Assembly: GCA_050949705.1 (NCBI GenBank)
Contig: JBMNGG010000021.1
Location: forward strand, 1 to 64,000
Direction of reading: 5' to 3'
Origin: JBMNGG01 sp050949705
Lineage (GTDB): Bacteria; Bacillota; Thermosediminibacteria; Thermosediminibacterales; Tepidanaerobacteraceae
Length of the DNA stretch: 64,000 nucleotides
Below, in pieces: positions 54,493 to 63,919 of the stretch. Every line of letters starts with the position of its first letter. The stretch's first letter is position 1. A program made the translations under genes and the position numbers. The notes beneath the pieces were generated by a model. The model worked only from the letters and a program-made list of their open reading frames with translations, did not search any database and had not been told where the DNA came from.

Positions 54493-55541
54493 ATTTACAA
54501 TTTTTTGCTCAAGAAAGAACTGAGAAAGCAACCCCAAGACGGCGACAGAAAGCTAGAGAAAAAGGACAAGTTTTTTCGAGTAGAGAACTTAACTCTGCTT
54601 TAGGGCTATTAGCAAGTTTTTTATTACTAAGAATAGTAGGGAAAAATTTATGTATAAATGCAATTAATTTTTTTTATCATATCTTAAATGATTATATAAA
54701 TATTGAAACTTTCAACAATGAAGAAATTACTATATTATTTTTCGAAATTATAATATTCATGGGCAAAGCTTTACTGCCGGTACTATCCGCTGCTTTTGTC
54801 GTTTCTTTGTTTTCCAACTATATGCAAGTTGGTTTCGTTTTAACATTAGACACGATCTCACCCAAACTTGAACGAATAAATCCAATAGAAGGATTTAAGC
54901 GGATATTTTCTCGAAGAAGTCTAGTTGAACTAATAAAATCTATCATTAAAATGTTCGTAGTTGGTTATGTGGTTTATATAAGTATAAAAACACATATAAG
55001 CGTGTTTCCTCTAATATTAGATATGGGATTGCTTGAATCTATAGCATTAACCCTAGATATTACATTTGATATAGGAATCAAGGCATGTATAGCATTACTT
55101 ATATTTTCTTTTTTCGATTACTTTTATCAATGGTATGAATATAATACCGGACTAATGATGTCAAAACAAGATATCAAAGAAGAATTTAAAGAAGTAGAAG
55201 GCAATCCACAGATAAAATCACGTATAAGACAGATACAAAGGCAGATGGCTAGTCGTAGGATGATGACAGATGTAAAGAAAGCTGATGTTGTTATTACTAA
55301 TCCGACTCACTACGCAATAGCATTGGCTTATGATGCAGCTATACATTCTGCACCCATTGTTTTAGCCAAGGGCGCTGATGAGCTAGCGAAGAAAATAAAA
55401 AAAATAGCAAATGAAGAGGACATTCCGATTGTAGAAAACAAGGCCTTAGCTCAAACTCTATATAAATCTGTGGAAGTGGGGGGAATTATACCCGAATCTT
55501 TATATAACGCTATTGCAGGAAATACTAGCATTTGTCTATAG
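54489..55541 (+). CDS. flhB: Flagellar export switch protein FlhB
   Basis: 350 residues: N-terminal LQFFAQERTEKATPRRRQKA, four membrane helices and the cytoplasmic domain with the self-cleavage site NPTH (271-274). It changes export specificity on a FliK signal. The best start is GTG 54489, overlapping the fliR TGA; an in-frame GTG at 54477 is also open. Confidence 0.95.
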   Translation: MNLQFFAQERTEKATPRRRQKAREKGQVFSSRELNSALGLLASFLLLRIVGKNLCINAINFFYHILNDYINIETFNNEEITILFFEIIIFMGKALLPVLSAAFVVSLFSNYMQVGFVLTLDTISPKLERINPIEGFKRIFSRRSLVELIKSIIKMFVVGYVVYISIKTHISVFPLILDMGLLESIALTLDITFDIGIKACIALLIFSFFDYFYQWYEYNTGLMMSKQDIKEEFKEVEGNPQIKSRIRQIQRQMASRRMMTDVKKADVVITNPTHYAIALAYDAAIHSAPIVLAKGADELAKKIKKIANEEDIPIVENKALAQTLYKSVEVGGIIPESLYNAIAGNTSICL

Positions 55542-55569
55542 TTTAAAAGAGAGGGGGATCTAATGAAAA

Positions 55570-57603
55570 ATGAAGTATGGAGATATCCTTGTAGCTATAA
55601 TGGCTATTTTAGTAATTTTAATGATGATTGTACCTCTCCCTACTTATTTAATGGATTTGTTATTAGTTTTCAATATTACGTTTTCTTTGATCATTCTTCT
55701 AATTTCTATGAACATGGAAAGACCACTTGATTTTTCTATATTTCCCTCTCTTCTTCTCTTAACGACAATGTTAAGACTTTCGCTTAATATTTCTTCAACT
55801 AGGTTAATATTGTTAAATGGATATGCTGGGAGAATAATTGAGGCATTTGGCAATTTTGTAGTTAAAGGAAATCCTTTAGTTGGGTTTATAATATTTCTAA
55901 TCATTGTTATAGTTCAATTTATCGTAATTACTAAGGGTGCAGAGAGAGTAGCAGAAGTAGCAGCAAGATTCACCCTTGATGCTATGCCCGGAAAACAAAT
56001 GAGTATTGATGCAGACCTAAATGCAGGGGTTATTAGCGAAAGTGAAGCACGTAAAAGAAGACAGGAAATACAACAAGAAGCTGATTTCTATGGTGCTATG
56101 GATGGTGCTACTAAATTTATTAAAGGTGATGCTATAGCAGGCATAATAATAGCTGTAATAAATGTTGTGGGCGGTCTAATTACAGGAGTGATGTTTCAAG
56201 GTCTTGAGCTATTAGAAGCAGTTAATAGATATACACTTCTCACTGTTGGCGATGGCCTTGTTAGCCAAATACCAGCTCTCTTAATTTCAACTGCTACAGG
56301 TATTGTTGTAACAAAAGTTGCAAGTTCTGGACACTTAGGTGAAGATATAATGAGACAACTCACATCGTACCCAAGACTTTTACTGTTGACTGCCGGTGCT
56401 TTAGGCTTATTTGCAATTATTCCTGGTTTGCCTTTTGTGCCATTTATGATTTTAGCAGGAACAATGGGTTATTTAGGAGTATCTTTACAAAAAGCTTCTG
56501 AGCAAGAAATAAGAAAAACGGATGAAGCTCAAAAACAAAAAGAGCTAGAAGAGATGAGAAAACCCGAAAACATATATTCGTTGCTCCAAGTAGATCAAAT
56601 TGAAGTAGAATTTGGGTATAATATTATTCCGTTAGCTGATGCAAATCAAGGCGGAGATTTACTTGATAGAGTTGTGATGATTCGAAGACAGTGTGCTTTG
56701 GACTTAGGTATGATTGTACCCATGACAAGATTACGAGATAATATACAGCTTAAGCCTAATGAATATGTAATAAAAATAAAAGGTGTAGAAGCAGCTAGAG
56801 GAGAATTGCGAATTGATAACTATATGGTTATGAATCCAACGGGAGGATCTTTAGATATTGAAGGTATTGAAACTAAAGAGCCAGCATTTGGGTTACCGGC
56901 TAAATGGATTTCAAGTGATAAAAAGGAATCCGCAGAATTGAAGGGATATACCATTGTTGATGCCTCTTCAGTGCTTGCTACGCATTTAACTGAGGTTATT
57001 AAGATGTATGCTCATGAGTTATTAGGACGTCAGGAAATTAAGAACATTTTGGACAATTTAAAAGAGCAATATCCGGCACTGGTAGATGATATTGTACCTA
57101 AAATCTTGACAATTGGCGAATTACAAAAGGTATTGTCCAACTTGCTTAAAGAAAGTGTTCCAATTAGAGATATAGTAACAATTTTAGAGACCCTTGGCGA
57201 CTATGCCACATTGACGAAAGATACCGATATGTTGACTGAATATGTCAGGCAAAGATTAAAAAGGGTTATTACTGAGCGTTTTGTTCAAGGCAATATAGCC
57301 AAAGTAATCACTTTGGACCATGAGGTAGAAGATATCATTATCAATTCGATTCGACAAAATGAATATGGAACTTATGCGGCAATAGATCCATCTACAATTC
57401 AAAAAATAAGAAATAGCTTAATAAATTTAGTTAATGAATTAGGTATGAAAGGTATATCTCCTATAGTTTTAACTAACCCAATGGTTAGATTATATTTTAA
57501 GAGAATCATTGAAGACACTATTTCATTTTTACCAGTTATATCCTATAATGAACTAGAACAGAAGGTTGAAGTACAGTCAGTGGGGATGGTGATGCTTAGA
57601 TGA
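55570..57603 (+). CDS. flhA: Flagellar export protein FlhA
   Basis: 677 residues: about eight membrane helices in the first half, the conserved loop PGKQMSIDADLNAG and EADFYGAMDGA, then a large cytoplasmic domain that binds chaperones and FliI. ATG 55570 has GAGGGGG 12 bases upstream; an out-of-frame ATG at 55563 lies between. It overlaps flhF as ATGA. Confidence 0.97.
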   Translation: MKYGDILVAIMAILVILMMIVPLPTYLMDLLLVFNITFSLIILLISMNMERPLDFSIFPSLLLLTTMLRLSLNISSTRLILLNGYAGRIIEAFGNFVVKGNPLVGFIIFLIIVIVQFIVITKGAERVAEVAARFTLDAMPGKQMSIDADLNAGVISESEARKRRQEIQQEADFYGAMDGATKFIKGDAIAGIIIAVINVVGGLITGVMFQGLELLEAVNRYTLLTVGDGLVSQIPALLISTATGIVVTKVASSGHLGEDIMRQLTSYPRLLLLTAGALGLFAIIPGLPFVPFMILAGTMGYLGVSLQKASEQEIRKTDEAQKQKELEEMRKPENIYSLLQVDQIEVEFGYNIIPLADANQGGDLLDRVVMIRRQCALDLGMIVPMTRLRDNIQLKPNEYVIKIKGVEAARGELRIDNYMVMNPTGGSLDIEGIETKEPAFGLPAKWISSDKKESAELKGYTIVDASSVLATHLTEVIKMYAHELLGRQEIKNILDNLKEQYPALVDDIVPKILTIGELQKVLSNLLKESVPIRDIVTILETLGDYATLTKDTDMLTEYVRQRLKRVITERFVQGNIAKVITLDHEVEDIIINSIRQNEYGTYAAIDPSTIQKIRNSLINLVNELGMKGISPIVLTNPMVRLYFKRIIEDTISFLPVISYNELEQKVEVQSVGMVMLR

Positions 57604-58747
57604 AAATAAAAACATATGTAGCGGACAATGTTCAAGAAGCATTTTATAAAGTAAAGACAGAACTTGGTAAAGATGCAGTAATTTTGCAAACTAAACAAAT
57701 TAAAAAAGGGGGATTCTTCGGTTTTTTTGGTAAAAGAATGGTTGAAGTTATTGCCGCAAATGATATTACTTTAAAAACAGATATTCCTAAAAAAACATTT
57801 TTAAACAACAGTAATAACTTTGCCAGTATTACAAAAAAACAAATTGAAGCTAATAATTACGGAAGTATAGATGAGATTAAAAATGAAATGGAAGAAGTTA
57901 AAAGTTTGCTAAATAAAATGTATTCCGAACAAAAAAAGGATAATTCTGTTTTAAATATTAATATTCCTGAACCTTTTATAGAACACTGGGAAAGAATGCA
58001 TGAAATGCAGGTGGATAATGAAGTTATTCATAAGATTATTGAAAATACTCAAAGGAACCTATCTGAAACTGAAATTACTGATAAGACGAAAGTACTTAAT
58101 GCCCTAAAAAATGAGATAGCATTATTAATTGATAAAGTAGAGCCTATTAGATTGTTAGATAAGAAAAATATTGTTACTTTTATTGGCCCTACAGGAGTGG
58201 GTAAAACAACCACAATTGCAAAATTAGCGGCACATTTTGCATTATATAAAGAAAAAAAGTCGCAATGATTACTGCCGATACATTTAGAGTCGGGGCTATT
58301 GAACAATTAAAACTATATGGGGACATATTAGAAATTCCTGTATATGTTGTACATAGCAACACTGAAATAGAGAACATATTAAAAAATTTAGTTGATTATG
58401 AACTTCTTTTGATAGATACAATGGGATTTAGTCCAAATAATCGTATTCAAATTAAAAAAGTTAAGAGTCTACTTGACTATCTCAAACCTAATGATATTTT
58501 TATGGTTATTAGTGCAGCTACTAAAAACACGGACATGATTGAAATTTTGAATAATTACCGTGAGTTAAATTATAAAAAAATAATAGTTACAAAATTGGAT
58601 GAGACCAAATCTTATGGGACGATTTTAAACGCAATCAATATTACGGGGTGTAAATTATCATACTTGACTACTGGACAAAATGTTCCTGATGATATTGAAG
58701 TAGCTTCAGGAGATAAGATTGCAGATATGATTTTGGGGGCAGAATGA
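57600..58747 (+). pseudogene. flhF: Flagellar SRP-like GTPase FlhF, one-base frameshift
   Basis: Part 1 (57600 to stop at 58268) has the FlhF N-terminus (KIKTYVADNVQEAFYKVK) and Walker A GPTGVGKTTTIAKLA. Part 2 (about 58259-58747, -1 frame) continues with VAMITADTFRVGAIEQL, DTMGFSP and TKLDETKSYG. The junction is the seven-A run at 58252-58258; eight A would read straight through as KEKKVAMITADTF and give about 382 residues. FlhF sets flagellar site and number. All GTPase motifs survive, so the break is recent, artefactual or rescued. Confidence 0.9.
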
Positions 58748-58748
58748 G

Positions 58749-59640
58749 ATGTATGAACAGGCTTCTAAGTTGAGGCATATTGTTGCTCAAAAAAAAACAT
58801 CTATCTATAAACCAAAAAATATCAAGGTTTATTGTGTTTCAAGTGGTAAAGGCGGAGTGGGAAAAACAAATGTGTCAGTTAATATTGCAATTGCTCTACA
58901 AAGCATGGGAGAAAGAATACTAATTATTGATGCTGATCTTGGTCTTGCTAACATTGATGTTGTAATCTGGTTTATATCCAAAATATAATTTATCTCATAT
59001 TTTAACTTTAGGTAAACCTATTAGTGATGTAATCTTGGAAGGTCCGATGGGTGTTTCCATCCTCCCGGGTGCATCTGGTATTCAAAAAATGGCTAATCTC
59101 TCTGACAATGATTTGCGTATTATCGCAGATAGTTTTAAAAGTATTGAGAGTAATTATGATAAAATAATTATAGATACAGGTGCAGGGATTTCAGATAATG
59201 TAATTTCTTTTATTAAGTCATCCAATGAAGTAATAGTTGTAACAACACCGGAACCAACTGCTGTAACTGACGCTTATGCTCTCATCAAGATTGCTTATAG
59301 ATATTGCGACAATATTAATGTTATTGTCAACAAGGCAGACAATTATAAAGAAGCAAAACATACTATGGAAAAGCTGTTTAAAGCTGCTGAAAAGTTTTTA
59401 AACATAAAAATAAACTATCTTGGATTCCTTTTGGAAGATAGGGCTGTGCATCGCTCAAATATGGTTCAAACACCTTTTTACATTAAACATCCTGATAGCC
59501 TCGCCTCAAAATGTATATTAAATATTAGCAAAAAACTTTTACATGATGAGGGGCAAGTACCTAATGAACCTGTTTCAACCATTGATAGCTGGTTTAGAAA
59601 GCTCATGACAGTTATAAAAGAGGGTATGGGGGCTGAATAA
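58749..59640 (+). pseudogene. flhG: Flagellum site ATPase FlhG (YlxH), one-base frameshift
   Basis: Part 1 (58749 to stop at 58988) has the deviant Walker A SSGKGGVGKTN and DADLGLANIDV. Part 2 (from about 58969 to 59640, +1 frame) continues GLYPKYNLSHILTLGKPISD and includes DTGAGIS and the C-terminal membrane-targeting region. One extra base near 58965-58968 (ATCT before GGT) breaks the frame; repaired length is about 296. FlhG controls FlhF GTPase and flagellar number. Both neighbours, FlhF and FlhG, are broken within 720 bases. Confidence 0.9.
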
Positions 59641-60279
59641 TTGAAAACAACTTTTTTTGAAATAGGAATGAGAGTTAGTATTGGAGTAAAGATATCAGAA
59701 ACTAAATATTACTTTTCTTCTAAAATTGAGGATTTAGAGGAAGATAATATTATTTTGAACATGCCTATGAGACTTGGAAGGATATTCTTTCTAGGTATTA
59801 ATGAAAAAATATATATTTATTTTTCGAAAAAAGGTTCTTACTATTGCTTAGAGGGTAAAGTTGTAGATAAGAAGTATGACCCTATCCCGGTTATTTCAGT
59901 AAAGCCATTAAAAGAACCTTATAAAGAACAAAAAAGAAGTTATTTCAGACTAGAAATCACATTAAAAGCTCTTATAAAAATTAATAATTGTGATAATTGG
60001 CATGAGAGCTATACTCGAGATTTAAGTGCAGGCGGAGTGAGATTATCCTTTTCAAATAAGATTAAAAAAGGGAGTATTATTCAGTTAAAAATACCTGAAA
60101 TTTTAGGTGACGAAGTTCTAAAAGCGATTGTTGTTAGAATGCAAAAACACTCCTTAAAACCTAAAAGATATTATGACATTGCCGCTATGTTTATAGAAGT
60201 AAACGAACAAACCCAGGATAAAATTGTTAAATATTTGCTTGCTGAACAGAGAGAACTTAGGAAAAAGGGTATTGAATAA
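59641..60279 (+). CDS. PilZ-domain (YcgR/YpfA-like) c-di-GMP-binding protein
   Basis: 212 residues: an N-terminal YcgR-like domain (1-95) and a C-terminal PilZ domain with the c-di-GMP motifs RSYFR (99-103) and DLSAGG (127-132). Such proteins act as flagellar brakes by binding stator or switch. It starts at TTG 59641, directly abutting the flhG stop. It occupies the place often held by cheB between flhG and cheA. Confidence 0.9.
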   Translation: MKTTFFEIGMRVSIGVKISETKYYFSSKIEDLEEDNIILNMPMRLGRIFFLGINEKIYIYFSKKGSYYCLEGKVVDKKYDPIPVISVKPLKEPYKEQKRSYFRLEITLKALIKINNCDNWHESYTRDLSAGGVRLSFSNKIKKGSIIQLKIPEILGDEVLKAIVVRMQKHSLKPKRYYDIAAMFIEVNEQTQDKIVKYLLAEQRELRKKGIE

Positions 60280-60331
60280 GTGTTATATCAAATTAGCTAG
60301 TTTGGCAAATCAAGATAATAGAGGTGGAAAA

Positions 60332-62332
60332 ATGAACAATCAATATATGGACGTTTTTCTAGAAGAGGCTAGAGAACATATAGATAGCCTAAATGATCAT
60401 CTTTTAAAATTAGAGAGTAATCCCACTCAAGATATTGTTGATGAAATATTTCGCTCTGCTCATACTTTAAAGGGCATGTCAGGTACGATGGGTTATAACC
60501 AGCTTTCGGAAATAACTCATGAAATGGAAAATTTACTTCAAGAAATAAGAAGCCACAAAATCGAAGTTAACACAGAAATAATTGATACTATTCTACAGTG
60601 TGTAGATCTCCTTGAAGAACTTATCAGTGATATAGAAGAACATGGTGAAGAAAAAGAACGAGATATTAGTACTATAATAAGTAGGTTAAAAGCAAAAAAC
60701 ATGTATTATCAAAAAACAATGTCAAAGCAATTCGTTGACCAAGAAACAAAATCTCATGATTTTAATGAGTTTGAAGAACGAGTAATACATCAAGCTTTAA
60801 GTGAAGGATTGTCAATCTGGGAAATAGTTATAAAACTAGCAGATGATTGTCTTTTAAAATCGGCAAGAGCGTTTCTTGTTTTTAAAACCTTAGAAACATT
60901 TGCTGAGATTATAAAAACTAAGCCTGAAGTTCAAGATATCGAAGATGAAAACTTTGATACAGAGTTTACTTTATATTTAGTTACAAAATATAGTAAAGAA
61001 AATATATTGAAATCTCTAGAAAATATATCAGAAATCGATACTATTGAGATTGAAGAAGTAAATAAAGATTCACTTAATAATAAAAATGGTATTACAAAAG
61101 AAAACCATAAAGAAAATATAACATATACTCCAATAACAAAAAACCAAACTGCTGCTAAACGAGTGACGAATATTAAGAAAACTAGTAAGACATTAAGGGT
61201 GGATATAAGTAGATTAGATGTATTAATGAATCTTGTAAGTGAATTGATCATAATAAAAACACGTTTATATGATATTGATGCAAGAACAAATGAAAATGTG
61301 CAACGCGAAACTGTTGAATACCTTGAACGTATTACATCTAATCTTCATGATGCAGTAATGAAAGTCAGAATGGTACCTATTGAAACAGTGTTTAACAGAT
61401 TTCCGAGGGTTGTATATGACCTTTCCAAAGAATTGTCGAAAAAAATTGATTTGATTATAGAAGGAGCAGAAACAGAACTTGATAGAACTATCATCGATGA
61501 AATCGGAGATCCTTTAATTCACTTAATACGGAATGCGGCTGACCATGGGATTGAGAATCCTTCAGAAAGGATTAGCAGGGGCAAACCAGAAACCGGAACC
61601 ATCAAACTAAAAGCATACCATGATGGTAATAACGTAGTTATCGAGATATCAGATGACGGAAAAGGTATTAATTTAAAAAGTATATTAGAAAAGTCTATAG
61701 AATTGGGATTAGTTGAAAAAGATCAGAGTGGCAACTTAAAAGATTATGAAATAACATCATTTTTGTTTGAGCCGGGTTTTAGTACTAAGAGTAATGTGAC
61801 CGATGTGTCAGGAAGGGGTGTTGGACTTGATGTAGTAAAAACAAAAATAGAATCATTAGGTGGCTCTATTGAGATAATTAATAAACAGCATGTTGGCACA
61901 ACATTTTTGATAAGATTACCTCTCACCTTAGCAATTATTCAGGCTTTAATGGTACAAGTAGGTAATGAAAAGTTCGCTATACCCCTTAGTGCGATTAGGG
62001 AAACCGTAATAATTCCTTTTGAAGAAATAAAGAAAGTACAAAAAAATGAAGTAATTATACTGAGAGGAAAAGTCATTCCATTAGTAAGACTAAACAAAGC
62101 ATTGGATATACATAGCAATGATAGCCAATTTGATGAATTAACAATGGTGATTGTAAAGAAGGGTGAAAAAGATGTTGGCTTAGTAGTAGATAGTTTAATA
62201 GGTCAGCAGGAAATTGTTATTAAGACATTAGGAAATTTGTTGAAGAACATCAAATTTATTGCCGGTGCTACTATACTCGGTGATGGTCAGGTTGCTTTAA
62301 TTCTTGATGTAAACAATCTATTATTAATCTAG
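60332..62332 (+). CDS. cheA: Chemotaxis histidine kinase CheA
   Basis: 666 residues from ATG 60332, after GAGGTGG. HPt domain with His44 (RSAHTLKGMS), a P2-like CheY-docking region (about 150-260), dimerisation, ATPase with HLIRNAADHGIENP, DDGKGIN and GVGLDVVKTKI, and a C-terminal CheW-like domain. It phosphorylates CheY. A longer frame up to 60224 lies in the PilZ gene and has no homology. Confidence 0.97.
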   Translation: MNNQYMDVFLEEAREHIDSLNDHLLKLESNPTQDIVDEIFRSAHTLKGMSGTMGYNQLSEITHEMENLLQEIRSHKIEVNTEIIDTILQCVDLLEELISDIEEHGEEKERDISTIISRLKAKNMYYQKTMSKQFVDQETKSHDFNEFEERVIHQALSEGLSIWEIVIKLADDCLLKSARAFLVFKTLETFAEIIKTKPEVQDIEDENFDTEFTLYLVTKYSKENILKSLENISEIDTIEIEEVNKDSLNNKNGITKENHKENITYTPITKNQTAAKRVTNIKKTSKTLRVDISRLDVLMNLVSELIIIKTRLYDIDARTNENVQRETVEYLERITSNLHDAVMKVRMVPIETVFNRFPRVVYDLSKELSKKIDLIIEGAETELDRTIIDEIGDPLIHLIRNAADHGIENPSERISRGKPETGTIKLKAYHDGNNVVIEISDDGKGINLKSILEKSIELGLVEKDQSGNLKDYEITSFLFEPGFSTKSNVTDVSGRGVGLDVVKTKIESLGGSIEIINKQHVGTTFLIRLPLTLAIIQALMVQVGNEKFAIPLSAIRETVIIPFEEIKKVQKNEVIILRGKVIPLVRLNKALDIHSNDSQFDELTMVIVKKGEKDVGLVVDSLIGQQEIVIKTLGNLLKNIKFIAGATILGDGQVALILDVNNLLLI

Positions 62333-62344
62333 AGGAGGATAATT

Positions 62345-62803
62345 ATGAGTGAAAGTATTCGTCAGTTTGTTGAATTTAAATTAGGTGATGAAAAATATGG
62401 AATAGATATATTACAGGTAAAGACAATAGAGAGAATGATGCCAATAACCAGGGTTCCTAAAGCCCCTGACTTTGTTGAAGGTGTAATTAATTTGAGAGGT
62501 GAAATAGTACCTGTTATAGATTTAAAAAAAAGATTTGATTTGCCTTCTAGCGATGAAACAACTGATAATACCAGAATAATAATTGTTTCAGTAGATGATT
62601 TAACAGTAGGAATGATAGTTGATTCAGCTACAGAAGTAGTTCAACTATCTCAGAAGGATATTGAGCCAGCACCATCGATAACAAGCAGCATAGACTCAAA
62701 TTACTTGGATGGAGTTGGTAAGTTCCAAGAGAGATTATTAATACTACTTAATGTTGCTAAGCTTCTAAAACCCCAAGAAATAAGCCAGTTGGCTCAAATG
62801 TGA
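62345..62803 (+). CDS. cheW: Chemotaxis coupling protein CheW
   Basis: 152 residues. EFKLGDEKYGIDILQVKTIE and VEGVINLRGEIVPVIDL are CheW signatures. It couples receptors to CheA. AGAGGAGGA precedes ATG 62345. Confidence 0.97.
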   Translation: MSESIRQFVEFKLGDEKYGIDILQVKTIERMMPITRVPKAPDFVEGVINLRGEIVPVIDLKKRFDLPSSDETTDNTRIIIVSVDDLTVGMIVDSATEVVQLSQKDIEPAPSITSSIDSNYLDGVGKFQERLLILLNVAKLLKPQEISQLAQM

Positions 62804-62812
62804 AGGTGAAAA

Positions 62813-63454
62813 ATGTTGTACTCTGATTTTGAGATTGATGCATTAAGGGAGATAGGAAATATCGGTGCAGGCAATGCAGCAACAGCTTTATCTATGCTTC
62901 TTTCCAAAAAAATAATAATTAAGGTTCCGCAAATAAGGATTATTCCCTTTGATGAAGTTTCCATGTCAGTTGGCGGGCCCGAGAAGCCTGTATTTGGTAT
63001 TTTCATGCGTATAAATGGAAATATTGACGGTAATATTTTAATAATTATATCAAAACAGGATGCTTATAATTTAGTAGAGAGATTGTTAAATGTAAAGATA
63101 GATACAAGCAAGGCTCTTTCTAATATGGCAGAATCTGCATTAATTGAATTGGGTAATATTGTTGGAAGTTCATACATCACTGCGCTATCTGAGCTAACTA
63201 AACTTTCAATAAAGATTTCAGTTCCTAGTTTAGCCTTTGATATGGCCGGAGCGATAATAAGTTTTCCTCTTAGCTTATATGGTTATTTAGGTGATACTGC
63301 TTTTTTAATCGATACTGAGTTTATAGAGGGCTTAGATGGCATAACACTGCATTATTTATTAGTACCTGATGATGAGTCTTTAAAAATACTGCTCGATGCT
63401 ATAGGAGTGAATTCTATTGAACGTAACAGTCCGAGTAGGGATGGCGGAATATAA
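62813..63454 (+). CDS. cheC: CheY-P phosphatase CheC
   Basis: 213 residues with two copies of the phosphatase motif (DALREIGNIGAGNAATAL and SALIELGNIVGSSYITAL), each with Glu and Asn in place. It dephosphorylates CheY-P and binds CheD. GAAGGTGA precedes ATG 62813. Overlaps cheD by 38 bases. Confidence 0.95.
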   Translation: MLYSDFEIDALREIGNIGAGNAATALSMLLSKKIIIKVPQIRIIPFDEVSMSVGGPEKPVFGIFMRINGNIDGNILIIISKQDAYNLVERLLNVKIDTSKALSNMAESALIELGNIVGSSYITALSELTKLSIKISVPSLAFDMAGAIISFPLSLYGYLGDTAFLIDTEFIEGLDGITLHYLLVPDDESLKILLDAIGVNSIERNSPSRDGGI

Positions 63455-63905
63455 AGTGGCAAAGTCCCCTGCTATATTAACAACTTTGGGATTAGGTTCA
63501 TGCTTAGGGGTTGTTTTGTATGATAGAATTAGGAAAATTGGTGGTTTAGCTCATGTAATGCTTCCTGATAGCAATCTAAGCAGCAAAAAAGATTACAATC
63601 CAGGTAAGTTTGCAGATACTGCTATTGATGCATTGATTATAGATATGGCCAAATATGGGTCAGAAAAAAAAGATTTAGTTAGTAAAATAGCAGGTGGAGC
63701 ACAGATGTTCCAAATAAAAACCGAGAGCAATATTTTGCAAATCGGAAAAAGAAATGTACAAGCAGTTAAAAATAAGCTAGCCCAGCTGAATATAAAAATA
63801 ATAGCGGAAGATGTTGAGGGTAATTATGGTAGAACTATAGAATTGTGCTGTGAAACTGGAAAACTTACCATCAAGACAATTGGATTTGGTACTAGGATTA
63901 TATAA
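63417..63905 (+). CDS. cheD: Chemoreceptor glutamine deamidase CheD
   Basis: 162 residues. Catalytic Cys29 (TLGLGSCLGVV) and His46 (GGLAHVMLP) are present, and GGAQMFQ follows. It deamidates receptors and stimulates CheC. It starts at TTG 63417 inside cheC, with AGGAGTG upstream. Confidence 0.95.
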   Translation: MNVTVRVGMAEYKVAKSPAILTTLGLGSCLGVVLYDRIRKIGGLAHVMLPDSNLSSKKDYNPGKFADTAIDALIIDMAKYGSEKKDLVSKIAGGAQMFQIKTESNILQIGKRNVQAVKNKLAQLNIKIIAEDVEGNYGRTIELCCETGKLTIKTIGFGTRII

Positions 63906-63919
63906 TATGAGGTGGCAAG

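Noticed and set aside
55563..55570. Alternative flhA start at ATG 55563
   Set aside because: It is out of frame with FlhA and leads to an unrelated short peptide.
60224..60331. 36-codon N-terminal extension of CheA
   Set aside because: It overlaps the PilZ gene and has no homology; ATG 60332 has a proper ribosome site.
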